64,000 bases of DNA from contig NZ_JACHJH010000008.1 in the NCBI RefSeq assembly GCF_014203555.1, forward strand, positions 62,001-126,000, read 5' to 3'. Below, piece after piece: positions 16,643-25,477 of the stretch. The notes beneath the pieces are model-generated. The model was given only the letters and a program-made list of their open reading frames with translations, was not told the origin of the DNA and did no database searches. A program made the translations under genes and the position numbers. Numbering within the stretch: position 1 is the stretch's first letter; each line of letters starts with the position of its first letter. Source of the DNA: Streptomyces olivoverticillatus. GTDB taxonomy: Bacteria > Actinomycetota > Actinomycetes > Streptomycetales > Streptomycetaceae.

Positions 16643-17010
16643 CTGAAGATCTCAAGGCGCTCCAGCGCCGCCTGGCCGACTTCGCCGCGGCCCGCGACTG
16701 GCAGCCGTTCCACACCCCCAAGAACCTGGCCGCGGCGCTCAGCGTCGAGGCGTCCGAACTGGTGGAGATCTTCCAGTGGCTGACGCCCGAGGAGTCGGCG
16801 CGGGTGATGGAGAGCCCTGCCACGGCCGGGCGGGTGGAAGACGAGGTCGCGGACGTGCTGGCCTACCTGCTGCAGTTCTGCGAGGTGCTCGGGATCGACC
16901 CGCAGGCGGCGCTGTCGGCGAAGATCGACCGGAACGAACGACGGTTTCCGGTAGCCGGCGAGGCGGGCGACAAGAGTACGGATCAAGGTGACCATCACTC
17001 TACGGAGTGA
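16639..17010 (+). CDS. MazG-like nucleotide pyrophosphohydrolase
   Basis: The 123-residue all-alpha protein has the MazG/RS21-C6 metal motif, EASELVEIF (Glu-x3-Glu) at about residues 38-46 and EVADVLAYLL (Glu-x2-Asp) at about 70-79. Single-domain members hydrolyse dNTPs such as dCTP to the monophosphate and pyrophosphate, clearing modified or surplus nucleotides. GTG 16639 overlaps the ATPase stop (GTGA). Pairing with an ATPase is suggestive, but no partner activity is known. Substrate specificity cannot be deduced from the sequence. Confidence 0.85.
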   Translation: MTEDLKALQRRLADFAAARDWQPFHTPKNLAAALSVEASELVEIFQWLTPEESARVMESPATAGRVEDEVADVLAYLLQFCEVLGIDPQAALSAKIDRNERRFPVAGEAGDKSTDQGDHHSTE

Positions 17011-17096
17011 TTGAGTTATCCACATCGCATTTGGTATCCACAGATTTCTGAATTCCTCTGGCTTTTCCGGCGGTTAATCATCACTCTGGGTAGTGA
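16993..17096. promoter_or_regulatory. Two copies of an 18-bp dyad flanking two DnaA-box-like sequences
   Basis: CATCACTCTACGGAGTGA (16993-17010) and CATCACTCTGGGTAGTGA (17079-17096) agree at 15 of 18 bases; each is a TCACT...AGTGA inverted repeat. Between them are TTATCCACA (17016-17024) and GTATCCACA (17034-17042), close to the DnaA-box consensus, in an unusually AT-rich stretch. The first dyad overlaps the stop of the MazG-like gene. It probably controls the gene at 17130; the regulator is unknown. Confidence 0.5.
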
Positions 17097-17129
17097 GAGT
17101 GGGCGGACGGAAAAGCATGGGGGACGGTC

Positions 17130-17588
17130 ATGGACGCACTGCGGCTGATCGAGGCCACGAGACGCGCCTTGGTGCAGGCCGGCGAGGTGCCGGACATCGT
17201 CGTGGAGGCATGGCAGACACAGGCGCTGGCGGAAGCCGTCGGAGGCCATCTCGCCCTCCACGGCCCCTTCGAGGCCCGGGCCGCGGCGGGCGGGCTCAGC
17301 GAGGCAGGGTGCAGGGCCTCCGGCGCGCTGCGGCAGGCCGCGCTGCGCACCGGAGGGTTACGGGCGGTACAGCTCACCGAAGTCCGCGATCCATGGGCGG
17401 CCTTGACGGCCCTCGGCGAGCTGCTGGGCGAGGTGGGGATAGCCCTGGTGGGCGTGGCCTGCGCCTGCGAGGAGGACGCCGTCTACTGGCAGTGCATCGA
17501 GGCGATCGATGCCGCCGACGAGACGAGCGACCGCGTCGGCGGGCTGCTGAGACGGCTGGCCCTGCGGGAGCGGGGAGGTGCCGCATGA
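17130..17588 (+). CDS. Conserved hypothetical helical protein (DUF6099-like)
   Basis: The 152-residue protein is Ala/Leu/Glu-rich and predicted almost entirely helical, with no signal peptide or clear membrane segment. A central ALGELLGEVGIALVGVACAC stretch is mildly hydrophobic and contains two Cys. It resembles a streptomycete family I associate with DUF6099, an uncertain match from memory. ATG 17130 follows a GGGGGACGGTC sequence. An AT-rich promoter region with repeated dyads precedes it, suggesting regulated expression on its own. No function can be given. Confidence 0.65.
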   Translation: MDALRLIEATRRALVQAGEVPDIVVEAWQTQALAEAVGGHLALHGPFEARAAAGGLSEAGCRASGALRQAALRTGGLRAVQLTEVRDPWAALTALGELLGEVGIALVGVACACEEDAVYWQCIEAIDAADETSDRVGGLLRRLALRERGGAA

Positions 17589-17599
17589 AGGGAAGCGGA

Positions 17600-17824
17600 T
17601 CAGTCGGTGCTCTCCCCGGGCCGGGGCGCGGAGTGCTCGTCGGAGTCGTCCGGCCGGGGCATCGGACGGTCGGCCGCCTGGAGATCGGCGTCGAGCTGCG
17701 ACAGATCGGCGTTGAGTGCTGCCATCAGCTCCTCCATCTGCTGCAGCAGGCCCTTGGGGGCGCCCTCTTGCTGGGAAGCGGCCTGGGCGGGCGTCGCCTC
17801 GTCGGGCGCGGCTCCCTGGGTCAT
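17600..17824 (-). CDS. Small acidic hypothetical protein
   Basis: The 74-residue product has a central amphipathic helix (KGLLQQMEELMAALNADLSQLDADLQAADR) flanked by Pro/Ala/Asp-rich, probably disordered ends. AGGAGG six bases before the ATG gives strong support for a real gene despite its size. It is acidic and soluble, with no signal sequence. It converges with the gene at 17130 and is divergent from the oxidoreductase at 18072. The helix suggests self-association or a binding partner, but no family is recognised. Confidence 0.65.
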   Translation of the reverse strand: MTQGAAPDEATPAQAASQQEGAPKGLLQQMEELMAALNADLSQLDADLQAADRPMPRPDDSDEHSAPRPGESTD

Positions 17825-18071
17825 GGTGGCCTCCTAGGCCCTCGCCCGTCCGGTGCGGGCGGGCGGTGTTGCGGTCGTCGCTTCCGGCAGCGGACACCGG
17901 TGCGCGGGCCGGGCGGTCCGGCTCCGCCCGAGCCAACGATCACCGAAGGCGCCGGACACTGGCCGATAGCCCGTCCGCCGAAGGCCGCAGGGGAATTTCA
18001 CCCGGGCGGGGTGAGCGCGGCGGCGCGGGGCGTGGTCGGTTGACGTGTGTTCGAGAGTGCAGGATGGAGGT

Positions 18072-18995
18072 ATGGACCTGCGCATCTTCACCGAGCCCCA
18101 GCAAGGGGCGGGCTATGACACTCTGCTGACGGTCGCCAAGGCCACCGAAGAGCTGGGCTTCGACGCCTTCTTCCGCTCCGACCACTATCTGGCCATGGGG
18201 TCGGCAGACGGCCTGCCCGGGCCGACGGATGCCTGGATCACTCTGGCCGGGCTGGCCCGGGAGACCAAGCGCATCCGGCTCGGCACGCTGATGACCGCCG
18301 CGACGTTCCGGCTGCCCGGTGTCCTCGCCATCCAGGTGGCGCAGGTCGACCAGATGTCCGGTGGCCGGGTCGAGCTGGGGCTGGGCGCGGGCTGGTTCGC
18401 GGAGGAGCACCGGGCGTACGGCATCCCGTTCCCCAAGGCGAAGTTCGGGCGCCTGGAGGAGCAGCTCGCGATCGTCACCGGGCTGTGGGCGACCGAGGTC
18501 GGCAAGACCTTCGATTTCGACGGCACGCACTACCAGCTTGCCGACTGCCCGGCGCTGCCCAAGCCCGCCCAGAAGAAGGTGCCGGTGCTGATCGGCGGTC
18601 ACGGTGCCACCCGCACACCGAGGCTGGCCGCCCAGTACGCCGACGAGTTCAACATCCCCTTCGCTTCCGTCGAGGACAGCGAGCGGCAGTTCGGCCGGGT
18701 GCGGGCCGCGGCCGAGGCGGCCGGGCGCCAGGAGGGCGGCCTGGTGTATTCCAACGCCCTCGTCGTCTGCGTCGGCAAGAGCGACGCCGAAGTGGCGCGG
18801 CGCGCGCAGGCCATCGGCCGGGAGGTGGACGAGCTCAAGGAGAACGGCCTGGCGGGCTCGCCCGCCGAGGTCGTGGAGAAGATCGGCCGGTATGCCGCGA
18901 TCGGCTCGTCCAGGATCTACCTCCAGATCCTGGACCTGGACGACCTCGACCACCTGGAGCTGATCTCCTCGCAGGTGCAGTCACAGCTGGGCTGA
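18072..18995 (+). CDS. LLM-class F420-dependent oxidoreductase
   Basis: The 307-residue protein is a luciferase-like TIM-barrel oxidoreductase of the deazaflavin (F420) group. Typical segments are ATEELGFDAFFRSDHY near residues 25-40, RIRLGTLMTAATFRLPGVLAIQVAQVDQMSGGRVELGLGAGW at about 76-117 and VPVLIGGHGATRTPRLAAQYADEFN near 176-200. F420 rather than FMN use is inferred from the subgroup. The substrate is unknown; relatives reduce or oxidise small alcohols, imines or antibiotic intermediates. ATG 18072 follows GGATGGAGG. The methyltransferase gene downstream begins 52 bases after its stop. Confidence 0.88.
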   Translation: MDLRIFTEPQQGAGYDTLLTVAKATEELGFDAFFRSDHYLAMGSADGLPGPTDAWITLAGLARETKRIRLGTLMTAATFRLPGVLAIQVAQVDQMSGGRVELGLGAGWFAEEHRAYGIPFPKAKFGRLEEQLAIVTGLWATEVGKTFDFDGTHYQLADCPALPKPAQKKVPVLIGGHGATRTPRLAAQYADEFNIPFASVEDSERQFGRVRAAAEAAGRQEGGLVYSNALVVCVGKSDAEVARRAQAIGREVDELKENGLAGSPAEVVEKIGRYAAIGSSRIYLQILDLDDLDHLELISSQVQSQLG

Positions 18996-19047
18996 CCGGC
19001 CCGCAAGAGGGAGGATGAGAAGGGGAAGCGAGAAGGAGAAAGCCGAG

Positions 19048-19956
19048 ATGTCCGCGCCCACCACACCGCTTGCCGTCGCGCTCGCCCGAGGGCCGCTGGT
19101 CCTGGACGGGGGACTGTCCAATCAGCTGGCGGCACAGGGCTGCGACCTGTCCGACGACCTGTGGTCGGCCCGGCTGCTGGCCGACGACCCGGGGCAGATC
19201 GAACAGGCCCATGCCGCCTATGTGGAGGCGGGGGCGCGGGTGCTCATCACCGCCAGCTATCAGGCGACCTTCGAAGGGTTCGCCCGCCGGGGGCTGGGGC
19301 GCGAGGAGACGGCGGCGCTGCTGCGGCGCAGCGTGGAGCTGGCCCGCCGGGCGGCCGGGCGGGCCGAGCGGGAGATGTGGGTCGCGGCGTCCGTCGGCCC
19401 GTACGGGGCGATGCTCGCCGACGGCAGCGAATACCGCGGGCGGTACGGGCTGAGCGTGGCGGAGCTGGAGCGCTTCCACCGGCCCCGGATCGAGACGCTG
19501 GCGCAGGCCGGGCCGGACGTGCTCGCGCTGGAAACCGTGCCGGACATGGACGAGGCCCGGGCACTGCTGCGCGCGGTGCGGGGGTGCGGGGTGCCCGTGT
19601 GGCTGACGTACAGCATCGCGGGGGAGCACACCCGGGCGGGGCAGCCGCTGGCGGAGGCGTTCGCACTCGCCGCGGGCGACGACCAGGTCGTCGCGGTGGG
19701 CGTCAACTGTTGTGCGCCCGGGGACGCAGACCGGGCTGTGACGCAGGCGGCCCGTATCACCGGGAAGCCGGTGGTGCTCTATCCGAACAGCGGGGAGGGA
19801 TGGGATGAGCAGACAAGAAGCTGGCGGGGCGGTTCCACCTTCGAACCCGAGCGGGTCGCCGGCTGGCAGGCGGCCGGGGCGCGGCTCATCGGCGGCTGCT
19901 GCCGCGTGGGGCCGGACCGGATCGCCGCCCTGGCCGCACACCTGGAAAACCGATAG
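19048..19956 (+). CDS. mmuM: Homocysteine S-methyltransferase
   Basis: The 302-residue TIM-barrel protein carries the zinc-thiolate set of the family: Cys in VGVNCCAPGD near residue 222 and the Cys pair in IGGCCRVGPDRI near 285-290. It transfers a methyl group from S-methylmethionine (or AdoMet) to homocysteine, giving methionine. Further matches are VLDGGLSNQLAAQG at the N-terminus and LALETVPDMDEARAL in the middle. ATG 19048 is preceded by AGAAGGAGAA. It lies 34 bases before the Hen1 gene; any link to RNA repair through AdoMet metabolism is speculative. Confidence 0.88.
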   Translation: MSAPTTPLAVALARGPLVLDGGLSNQLAAQGCDLSDDLWSARLLADDPGQIEQAHAAYVEAGARVLITASYQATFEGFARRGLGREETAALLRRSVELARRAAGRAEREMWVAASVGPYGAMLADGSEYRGRYGLSVAELERFHRPRIETLAQAGPDVLALETVPDMDEARALLRAVRGCGVPVWLTYSIAGEHTRAGQPLAEAFALAAGDDQVVAVGVNCCAPGDADRAVTQAARITGKPVVLYPNSGEGWDEQTRSWRGGSTFEPERVAGWQAAGARLIGGCCRVGPDRIAALAAHLENR

Positions 19957-19990
19957 GAAGCGGTACAGCCCGGCGGGGATAATCGGCCGT

Positions 19991-21493
19991 GTGTTCCTGA
20001 CGATCAGTACCACCGGCACATCCGGGCGCCCCGCGACCGACCTCGGCTTCCTGCTGCACAAACATCCCGACAAGGCACAGCAGTTCTCCACCTCCCACGG
20101 CACCGCGCACGTCTTCTACCCCGAAGCGGGCGAGGAGCGCTGCACGGCGGCGCTGCTGCTGGAGGTCGATCCGGTAGCGCTCATCAGGCGCGGCAAGGGC
20201 AAGGGCCGCGGCGGCGCCCCCGACTCGGCCCTCGCCCAGTACGTCAACGACCGCCCGTACGCCGCCTCTTCGCTGCTGGCCGTGGCCATCGGCAGCGTCT
20301 TCTCCAGCGCCGTCAAGGGCCAGTGCACCGCCCGGCCCGAGCTGACGGGCGAGCGGCGGCCGTTGCGCATCGAGGTGCCCGCGCTGCCCGCGCGGGGCGG
20401 CGCCGAGCTGGTGGAGCGGCTCTTCGCCCCGATGGGCTGGGCAGTGACAGCAGAGCCGGTGGCCCTGGACGAGCGGTTCCCCGAGTGGGGCGACTCGCGG
20501 TACGTGTCCCTGGTACTGGAGGGCGAGTCCACCCTGAGGGATGCGCTGCGGCAGCTGTATGTGCTGCTGCCGGTCCTCGACGACGCCAAGCACTACTGGG
20601 TGGCGCCCGACGAGGTGGAGAAGCTGCTGCGCTTCGGCGAGGGCTGGCTGGAGGGCCACCCGGAGCAGCGCCTGATCACCAACCGCTACCTCGCCCGCCG
20701 CTGGGGGCTCACCCGCGACGCCCTCGAGCGCCTGGCCCTCGCCCGCCTCGCCGAGGCGGACGACACCGAGGCGGAGCAGCTCGACAACGCGGTCGACGAG
20801 CAGGCGGACACCGAGGACAAGCCCGTGCCGCTGGCCGTCCAGAGGCGCGAAGCCATCCTCGGCGCGCTGCGCGCGGCCAAGGCGGCCCGCGTGCTCGACC
20901 TGGGCTGCGGCCAGGGACAGTTGGTGGGGGAGCTGCTCAAGGACCAGCGCTTCACCGAGATCGTCGGCCTCGACGTGTCCATGCGCGCGCTCAAGGAAGC
21001 CTCGCGCAGGCTGCGCCTGGACCGGATGACCGAGCGGCAGCTGGCGCGCCTGCAGCTCCTGCAGGGCTCCCTGGCCTACACCGACCGGCGCCTGACCGGA
21101 TATGAGGCGGCCGTGCTCAGCGAGGTCATCGAGCACGTCGACCCGCCCCGGCTGCCCGCCCTGGAGTACGCGGTGTTCGGCGCGGCCCGGCCCGCGACGG
21201 TCGTCGTCACCACACCCAACGTGGAGTACAACGTGCGCTGGGAAACCCTGCCCGCCGGGCGGGTGCGCCATGCCGACCACCGCTTCGAGTGGACCCGCGA
21301 AGAGTTCCGCGCCTGGGCCCGCACCGTCGGCGAACGGCACGGATACGACACGGAGTTCATGCCCGTCGGACCCGACGACCCCGAGGTGGGGCCGCCCACC
21401 CAGATGGCTGTCTTCTGCAAGCGCGACCGCAACGAGCCCCCGAAGAGCGAGCCCCCGAAACACGAGACCCCGAAGGAGGTGAAGGCCGCATGA
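19991..21493 (+). CDS. hen1: 3' terminal RNA ribose 2'-O-methyltransferase Hen1
   Basis: The 500-residue protein has the bacterial Hen1 arrangement: a family-specific N-terminal half (LTISTTGTSGRPATDLGFLLHKHP to about residue 240) and a C-terminal AdoMet methyltransferase. VLDLGCGQGQLVGELL near residues 303-318 binds AdoMet. EVIEHVDPPRL with the later RHADHRFEW supplies the Glu/His metal site that positions the 3'-terminal ribose. Methylation protects repaired RNA from being cut again at the same place. Its stop overlaps the Pnkp ATG by four bases. GTG 19991 is chosen from the conserved first strand; the ribosome site is weak. Confidence 0.95.
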   Translation: MFLTISTTGTSGRPATDLGFLLHKHPDKAQQFSTSHGTAHVFYPEAGEERCTAALLLEVDPVALIRRGKGKGRGGAPDSALAQYVNDRPYAASSLLAVAIGSVFSSAVKGQCTARPELTGERRPLRIEVPALPARGGAELVERLFAPMGWAVTAEPVALDERFPEWGDSRYVSLVLEGESTLRDALRQLYVLLPVLDDAKHYWVAPDEVEKLLRFGEGWLEGHPEQRLITNRYLARRWGLTRDALERLALARLAEADDTEAEQLDNAVDEQADTEDKPVPLAVQRREAILGALRAAKAARVLDLGCGQGQLVGELLKDQRFTEIVGLDVSMRALKEASRRLRLDRMTERQLARLQLLQGSLAYTDRRLTGYEAAVLSEVIEHVDPPRLPALEYAVFGAARPATVVVTTPNVEYNVRWETLPAGRVRHADHRFEWTREEFRAWARTVGERHGYDTEFMPVGPDDPEVGPPTQMAVFCKRDRNEPPKSEPPKHETPKEVKAA

Positions 21494-24072
21494 CCACCAA
21501 CGCCACCACACTGGCCGTGCCCGACCTCTGCCTCGTGGTGCTCGTCGGCGCCACCGGATCCGGCAAGTCCACCTTCGCCGCACGGCACTTCAAGCCCACC
21601 GAGACCATCTCATCCGACTTCTGCCGGGGCCTGGTGAGCGACGACGAGAACGACCAGAGTGCCAGCAAGGAAGCCTTCGAGGTCCTGCACTACATCGTCG
21701 GCAAGCGGCTCGAAGCCGGGCGGCTGACCGTCGTGGACGCCACCAACGTCCAGCCCGAGGCCCGCAAACAGCTGGTGCACATCGCGCGCGAGCACGACGT
21801 CCTGCCCGTCGCCGTCGTCCTCGACGTTCCCGAGGACGTCTGCGCCGAGCGCAACGCCTCCCGCCCCGACCGCGCCGCGCTGTCGCGCCGCGTCATCCAG
21901 CGCCACCAGCGCGAGCTGCGCCGCTCGCTGCGCCACCTGGAGCGGGAGGGCTTCCGCAAGGTGCACCACCTGCGGGGCGTGGCCCAGGTGGAGTCGGCCG
22001 AGATCGTGCGCGAGCGCCGCTTCAACGACCTCCGCCACCTGACCGGCCCGTTCGACATCGTCGGCGACATCCACGGCTGCCGCTCGGAGCTGGAGAGCCT
22101 GCTGACCCGGCTCGGGTACGCCCTCCAGCGCGACGAGGCGGGCCGTCCCGTGGACGCGGCGCACCCCGAGGGGCGCACCGCCGTCTTCGTCGGAGACCTC
22201 GTCGACCGCGGCCCCGACAGCCCGGGCGTGCTGCGCCTGGTGATGGGCATGGTCGCCGCCGGGCACGCCCTGTGCGTCCCCGGCAACCACGAGAACAAGC
22301 TCGGCCGCTACCTCAAGGGCCGCCAGGTCAACGTGGCCCACGGCCTGGCCGAGACCGTCGAGCAGCTGGAGCGCGAGGACGCGGCCTTCCATGAGAAGAC
22401 GCGGGAGTTCATCGATTCGCTCGTCAGCCACTACGTCCTCGACGGCGGCGCACTGGTGGTCTGCCATGCGGGGCTGCCCGAGAAATACCACGGTCGCACC
22501 TCCGGCCGGGTCCGCTCGCACGCGCTGTACGGGGACAGCACGGGGGAGACCGACGAGTTCGGCCTGCCGGTGCGCTATCCGTGGGCGGAGGACTACCGCG
22601 GCCGGGCCGCCGTCGTCTACGGCCACACCCCCACCCCGGTGGCTACCTGGCTGAACAACACCATCTGCCTCGACACCGGCGCCGTCTTCGGCGGCAAGCT
22701 GACCGCGCTGCGCTGGCCCGAGCGGGAGCTGGTGGACGTGGCGGCGGAGCAGGTCTGGTACGAGCCGGCGAAGCCGCTGGTGTCCGAGGCCCCGGGCGGC
22801 GCCGAGGGCCGTCCCCTCGACCTCTCCGACGTCACCGGCCGCCGCGTCGTGGAGACCCGGCACCTGGGCAATGTGGCGGTGAAGGAGGAGAACGCCGCGG
22901 CGGCCCTGGAGGTCATGAGCCGGTTCGCGAGCGACCCCCGGCAGCTGGTGTACCTGCCGCCGACCATGTCCCCCTGTGCCACCTCCAAGGAGGACGGCTA
23001 TCTGGAGCACCCCAAGGAGGCCTTCGCCGCCTACCGCGCCGAGGGCGTGGCCCGGGTGATCTGCGAGGAGAAGCACATGGGCTCCCGCGTCGTGGCCCTG
23101 GTCTGCCGCGACGGGGAGGTGGCGCGCGAGCGCTTCGGGGTGCCGGACGGCGTGCCGGGTGCGCTCTACACCCGTACCGGGCGCCCGTTCTTCGACGACG
23201 CCGGCCTGACCCGCGGCGTGCTGCACCGGCTGGGCCTCGGCATTGAGGGCACGGGTCTGTGGGAGCAGCTGGACACCGACTGGCTGCTGCTCGACGCCGA
23301 GCTGATGCCCTGGTCGCTCAAGGCCGCGGGCTTGCTGCGCCACCAGTACGCATCGGTGGGCGCCGCCGCCCGCACCGTCTTCCCCGGCGCGCTCGCGGCG
23401 CTGGAGTCGGCGGCCGCGCGCGGCGTGGAGGTCTCCGCCCTGCTCGACCGCCAGCGCGAGCGCGCCACCGACGCCGCGGCCTTCACCGAGGCGTACGGGC
23501 GCTACTGCTGGCCGGCCGGTGACCGGGGCGAGGACGGGCTGGACGGCATCCGGCTGGCCCCCTTCCAGCTGCTGGCCGCCGAGGGCCGCAACCTCGCCCT
23601 GCTCCCGCACGACGAGCAGCTGGCGATGGTCGACCGCATGGTCGGGGAGGAGGGCGGCCGACTGCTGGCCCCCACCCGCCGACTGGTGGTCGACACCGGG
23701 GACGAGGCGTCCGTTGCCGAGGGCATCCGGTGGTGGCTGGAGCTGACCGCCGCCGGCGGCGAGGGCATGGTCGTCAAGCCGCTCGGGGCCCATGTGCGCG
23801 GGGAGGGCGGCAAGCTCGTCCAGCCCGGCGTGAAGTGCCGGGGCCGGGAGTACCTGCGGATCATCTACGGCCCGGAGTACACCCGCCCGGAGAACCTGGC
23901 CAAGCTCCGGATACGCCACCTCGGGCACAAGCGCTCCCTCGCCCTGCGCGAGTACGCGCTCGGCCTGGAGGCGCTGGACCGGCTGGCGGCGGGCGAGCCG
24001 CTGTGGCGGGTCCACGAGGCGGTCTTCGGGGTCCTCGCCCTGGAGTCCGAGCCCGTCGACCCCCGCCTCTAG
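21490..24072 (+). CDS. pnkp: Polynucleotide kinase-phosphatase-ligase (bacterial Pnkp)
   Basis: The 860-residue protein has three modules. The 5' kinase (residues 1-170) has P-loop VGATGSGKST. A binuclear metallophosphatase (about 190-450) shows GDIHGCRSELE, FVGDLVDRGPDS and GNHEN, and removes 2',3'-cyclic phosphate ends. The C-terminal adenylyltransferase (about 480-860) has nucleotidyl lysine in CEEKHMGSR. With Hen1 it heals, methylates and seals RNAs cut by ribotoxins. Bacterial Pnkp needs Hen1 for ligation, fitting the coupled ATGA overlap. All key residues I looked for are present and the length is normal. Confidence 0.96.
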   Translation: MTTNATTLAVPDLCLVVLVGATGSGKSTFAARHFKPTETISSDFCRGLVSDDENDQSASKEAFEVLHYIVGKRLEAGRLTVVDATNVQPEARKQLVHIAREHDVLPVAVVLDVPEDVCAERNASRPDRAALSRRVIQRHQRELRRSLRHLEREGFRKVHHLRGVAQVESAEIVRERRFNDLRHLTGPFDIVGDIHGCRSELESLLTRLGYALQRDEAGRPVDAAHPEGRTAVFVGDLVDRGPDSPGVLRLVMGMVAAGHALCVPGNHENKLGRYLKGRQVNVAHGLAETVEQLEREDAAFHEKTREFIDSLVSHYVLDGGALVVCHAGLPEKYHGRTSGRVRSHALYGDSTGETDEFGLPVRYPWAEDYRGRAAVVYGHTPTPVATWLNNTICLDTGAVFGGKLTALRWPERELVDVAAEQVWYEPAKPLVSEAPGGAEGRPLDLSDVTGRRVVETRHLGNVAVKEENAAAALEVMSRFASDPRQLVYLPPTMSPCATSKEDGYLEHPKEAFAAYRAEGVARVICEEKHMGSRVVALVCRDGEVARERFGVPDGVPGALYTRTGRPFFDDAGLTRGVLHRLGLGIEGTGLWEQLDTDWLLLDAELMPWSLKAAGLLRHQYASVGAAARTVFPGALAALESAAARGVEVSALLDRQRERATDAAAFTEAYGRYCWPAGDRGEDGLDGIRLAPFQLLAAEGRNLALLPHDEQLAMVDRMVGEEGGRLLAPTRRLVVDTGDEASVAEGIRWWLELTAAGGEGMVVKPLGAHVRGEGGKLVQPGVKCRGREYLRIIYGPEYTRPENLAKLRIRHLGHKRSLALREYALGLEALDRLAAGEPLWRVHEAVFGVLALESEPVDPRL

Positions 24073-24089
24073 GCGCCGGCCCGGCGGCG

Positions 24090-24127
24090 CGCGGCACGCG
24101 GCGGCACTCCGTGCCCCGCGTGCCGCG
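24090..24127. terminator. Hairpin terminator after the Hen1-Pnkp operon
   Basis: CGCGGCACGCGG (24090-24101) pairs perfectly with CCGCGTGCCGCG (24116-24127), and GGCAC/GTGCC extends the stem inside the loop. No U-run follows, as is common in streptomycetes. Confidence 0.6.
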
Positions 24128-24159
24128 TGATCACGGCGCGATCAGGTCAGGATGGAGAG

Positions 24160-25386
24160 ATGGGATTCCATGTCGATTCCGAGGCCGGGCGGCTGCGCCG
24201 CGTCATCCTGCACCGCCCCGACCTGGAGCTGAAGCGGCTCACCCCGTCCAACAAGGACGCCCTCCTCTTCGACGACGTGCTCTGGGTCCGCCGGGCCCGC
24301 GCCGAGCACGACGGATTCGCGGATGTGCTCCGCGAGCGCGGCGTCGAGGTGCACTTCTTCCAGGACCTGCTGGCGGAGAGCATGAGCGTGCCCGAGGCCC
24401 GCGCCCTGGTGCTGGACCGGGTCTTCGACGAGAAGGAGTACGGCCCGCTGGCCACCGACCACCTGCGGGCCGCCTTCGATGCCATGCCCGCCGCCGAGCT
24501 GACGTCCTGGCTGGTCGGCGGCATGACCAAGCGGGAGTTCCTGGCGCGGCACGCGGAGCCCGTCTCCGTGCGCTTCCACGTCATGGAGCGGGACGACTTC
24601 CTGATCAACCCCCTGCCCAACCACCTCTTCACCCGGGACACCTCGGCCTGGATCTACGACGGGGTGTGCATCAACGCCATGCGCTGGCCCGCCCGTTGGC
24701 ACGAGACCGTGCACTACGAGGCGGTCTACCGCCACCACCCGCTCTTCGCGCCGGGTGGCTTCCACGTCTGGTCCGAGGGGCAGGCGGCCTACCCGTCCAC
24801 GATCGAGGGCGGCGACGTCCTGGTCATCGGCGAGGGCGCGGTGCTGATCGGCATGAGCGAGCGGACGACCCCGCAGGCGGTGGAGATGCTGGCCCGAGGG
24901 CTCTTCGCCGCCGGTTCGGCCCGTACGATCGTGGCGCTCGACATGCCCAAGCGGCGGGCGTTCATGCACCTGGACACCGTGATGACCATGGTGGACGGAG
25001 ATACGTTCACTCAGTACGCGGGGCTGGGCATGCTGCGCTCGTACACGATCGAGCCGGGGGTCGGGGAGCGGGAGCTCAAGGTCACCGACCATCCGCCGGA
25101 GCACATGCACCGCGCCATCGCCGCCGCGCTGGGCCTCGACTCCCTGCGGGTGCTCACCGCACGCCAGGACGTGCACGCGGCCGAGCGCGAGCAGTGGGAC
25201 GACGGCTGCAACGTCCTGGCGATAGAACCGGGCGTGGTCGTCGCCTACGAGCGCAACGCCACGACCAACACGTTCCTGCGCAAGCACGGCATCGAGGTCA
25301 TCACCATCCCGGGCAGCGAACTGGGCCGGGGCCGGGGCGGCCCGCGCTGTATGAGCTGCCCGGTGGAGCGGGAGGCCGTGCGGTGA
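24160..25386 (+). CDS. arcA: Arginine deiminase
   Basis: The 408-residue protein is a guanidino-group hydrolase converting arginine to citrulline and ammonia. The catalytic set is visible: Asp in FTRDTSAWI, Glu in IEGGDVLVI, His in FMHLDTVMTMVD and nucleophile Cys in RGGPRCMSCP near the C-terminus. ATG 24160 follows GGATGGAGAG. Ornithine carbamoyltransferase starts 91 bases downstream, so the pair can run arginine to citrulline to ornithine plus carbamoyl phosphate. No carbamate kinase or arginine/ornithine antiporter gene is next to them, so ATP recovery would need distant genes. Confidence 0.93.
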   Translation: MGFHVDSEAGRLRRVILHRPDLELKRLTPSNKDALLFDDVLWVRRARAEHDGFADVLRERGVEVHFFQDLLAESMSVPEARALVLDRVFDEKEYGPLATDHLRAAFDAMPAAELTSWLVGGMTKREFLARHAEPVSVRFHVMERDDFLINPLPNHLFTRDTSAWIYDGVCINAMRWPARWHETVHYEAVYRHHPLFAPGGFHVWSEGQAAYPSTIEGGDVLVIGEGAVLIGMSERTTPQAVEMLARGLFAAGSARTIVALDMPKRRAFMHLDTVMTMVDGDTFTQYAGLGMLRSYTIEPGVGERELKVTDHPPEHMHRAIAAALGLDSLRVLTARQDVHAAEREQWDDGCNVLAIEPGVVVAYERNATTNTFLRKHGIEVITIPGSELGRGRGGPRCMSCPVEREAVR

Positions 25387-25477
25387 CCGACCCCGACCCT
25401 ACTGCATACTGATGCGGTACGTCGTATATAGTTCCGATTTTCCGTGCAGCGCCGAACGCCGACCTAGGAGCCCACCC

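Noticed and set aside
25401..25417. Possible arginine (ARG) box GCATACTGATGC upstream of ornithine carbamoyltransferase
   Set aside because: Only a partial match to the ArgR consensus from memory and a single copy; not strong enough to annotate.
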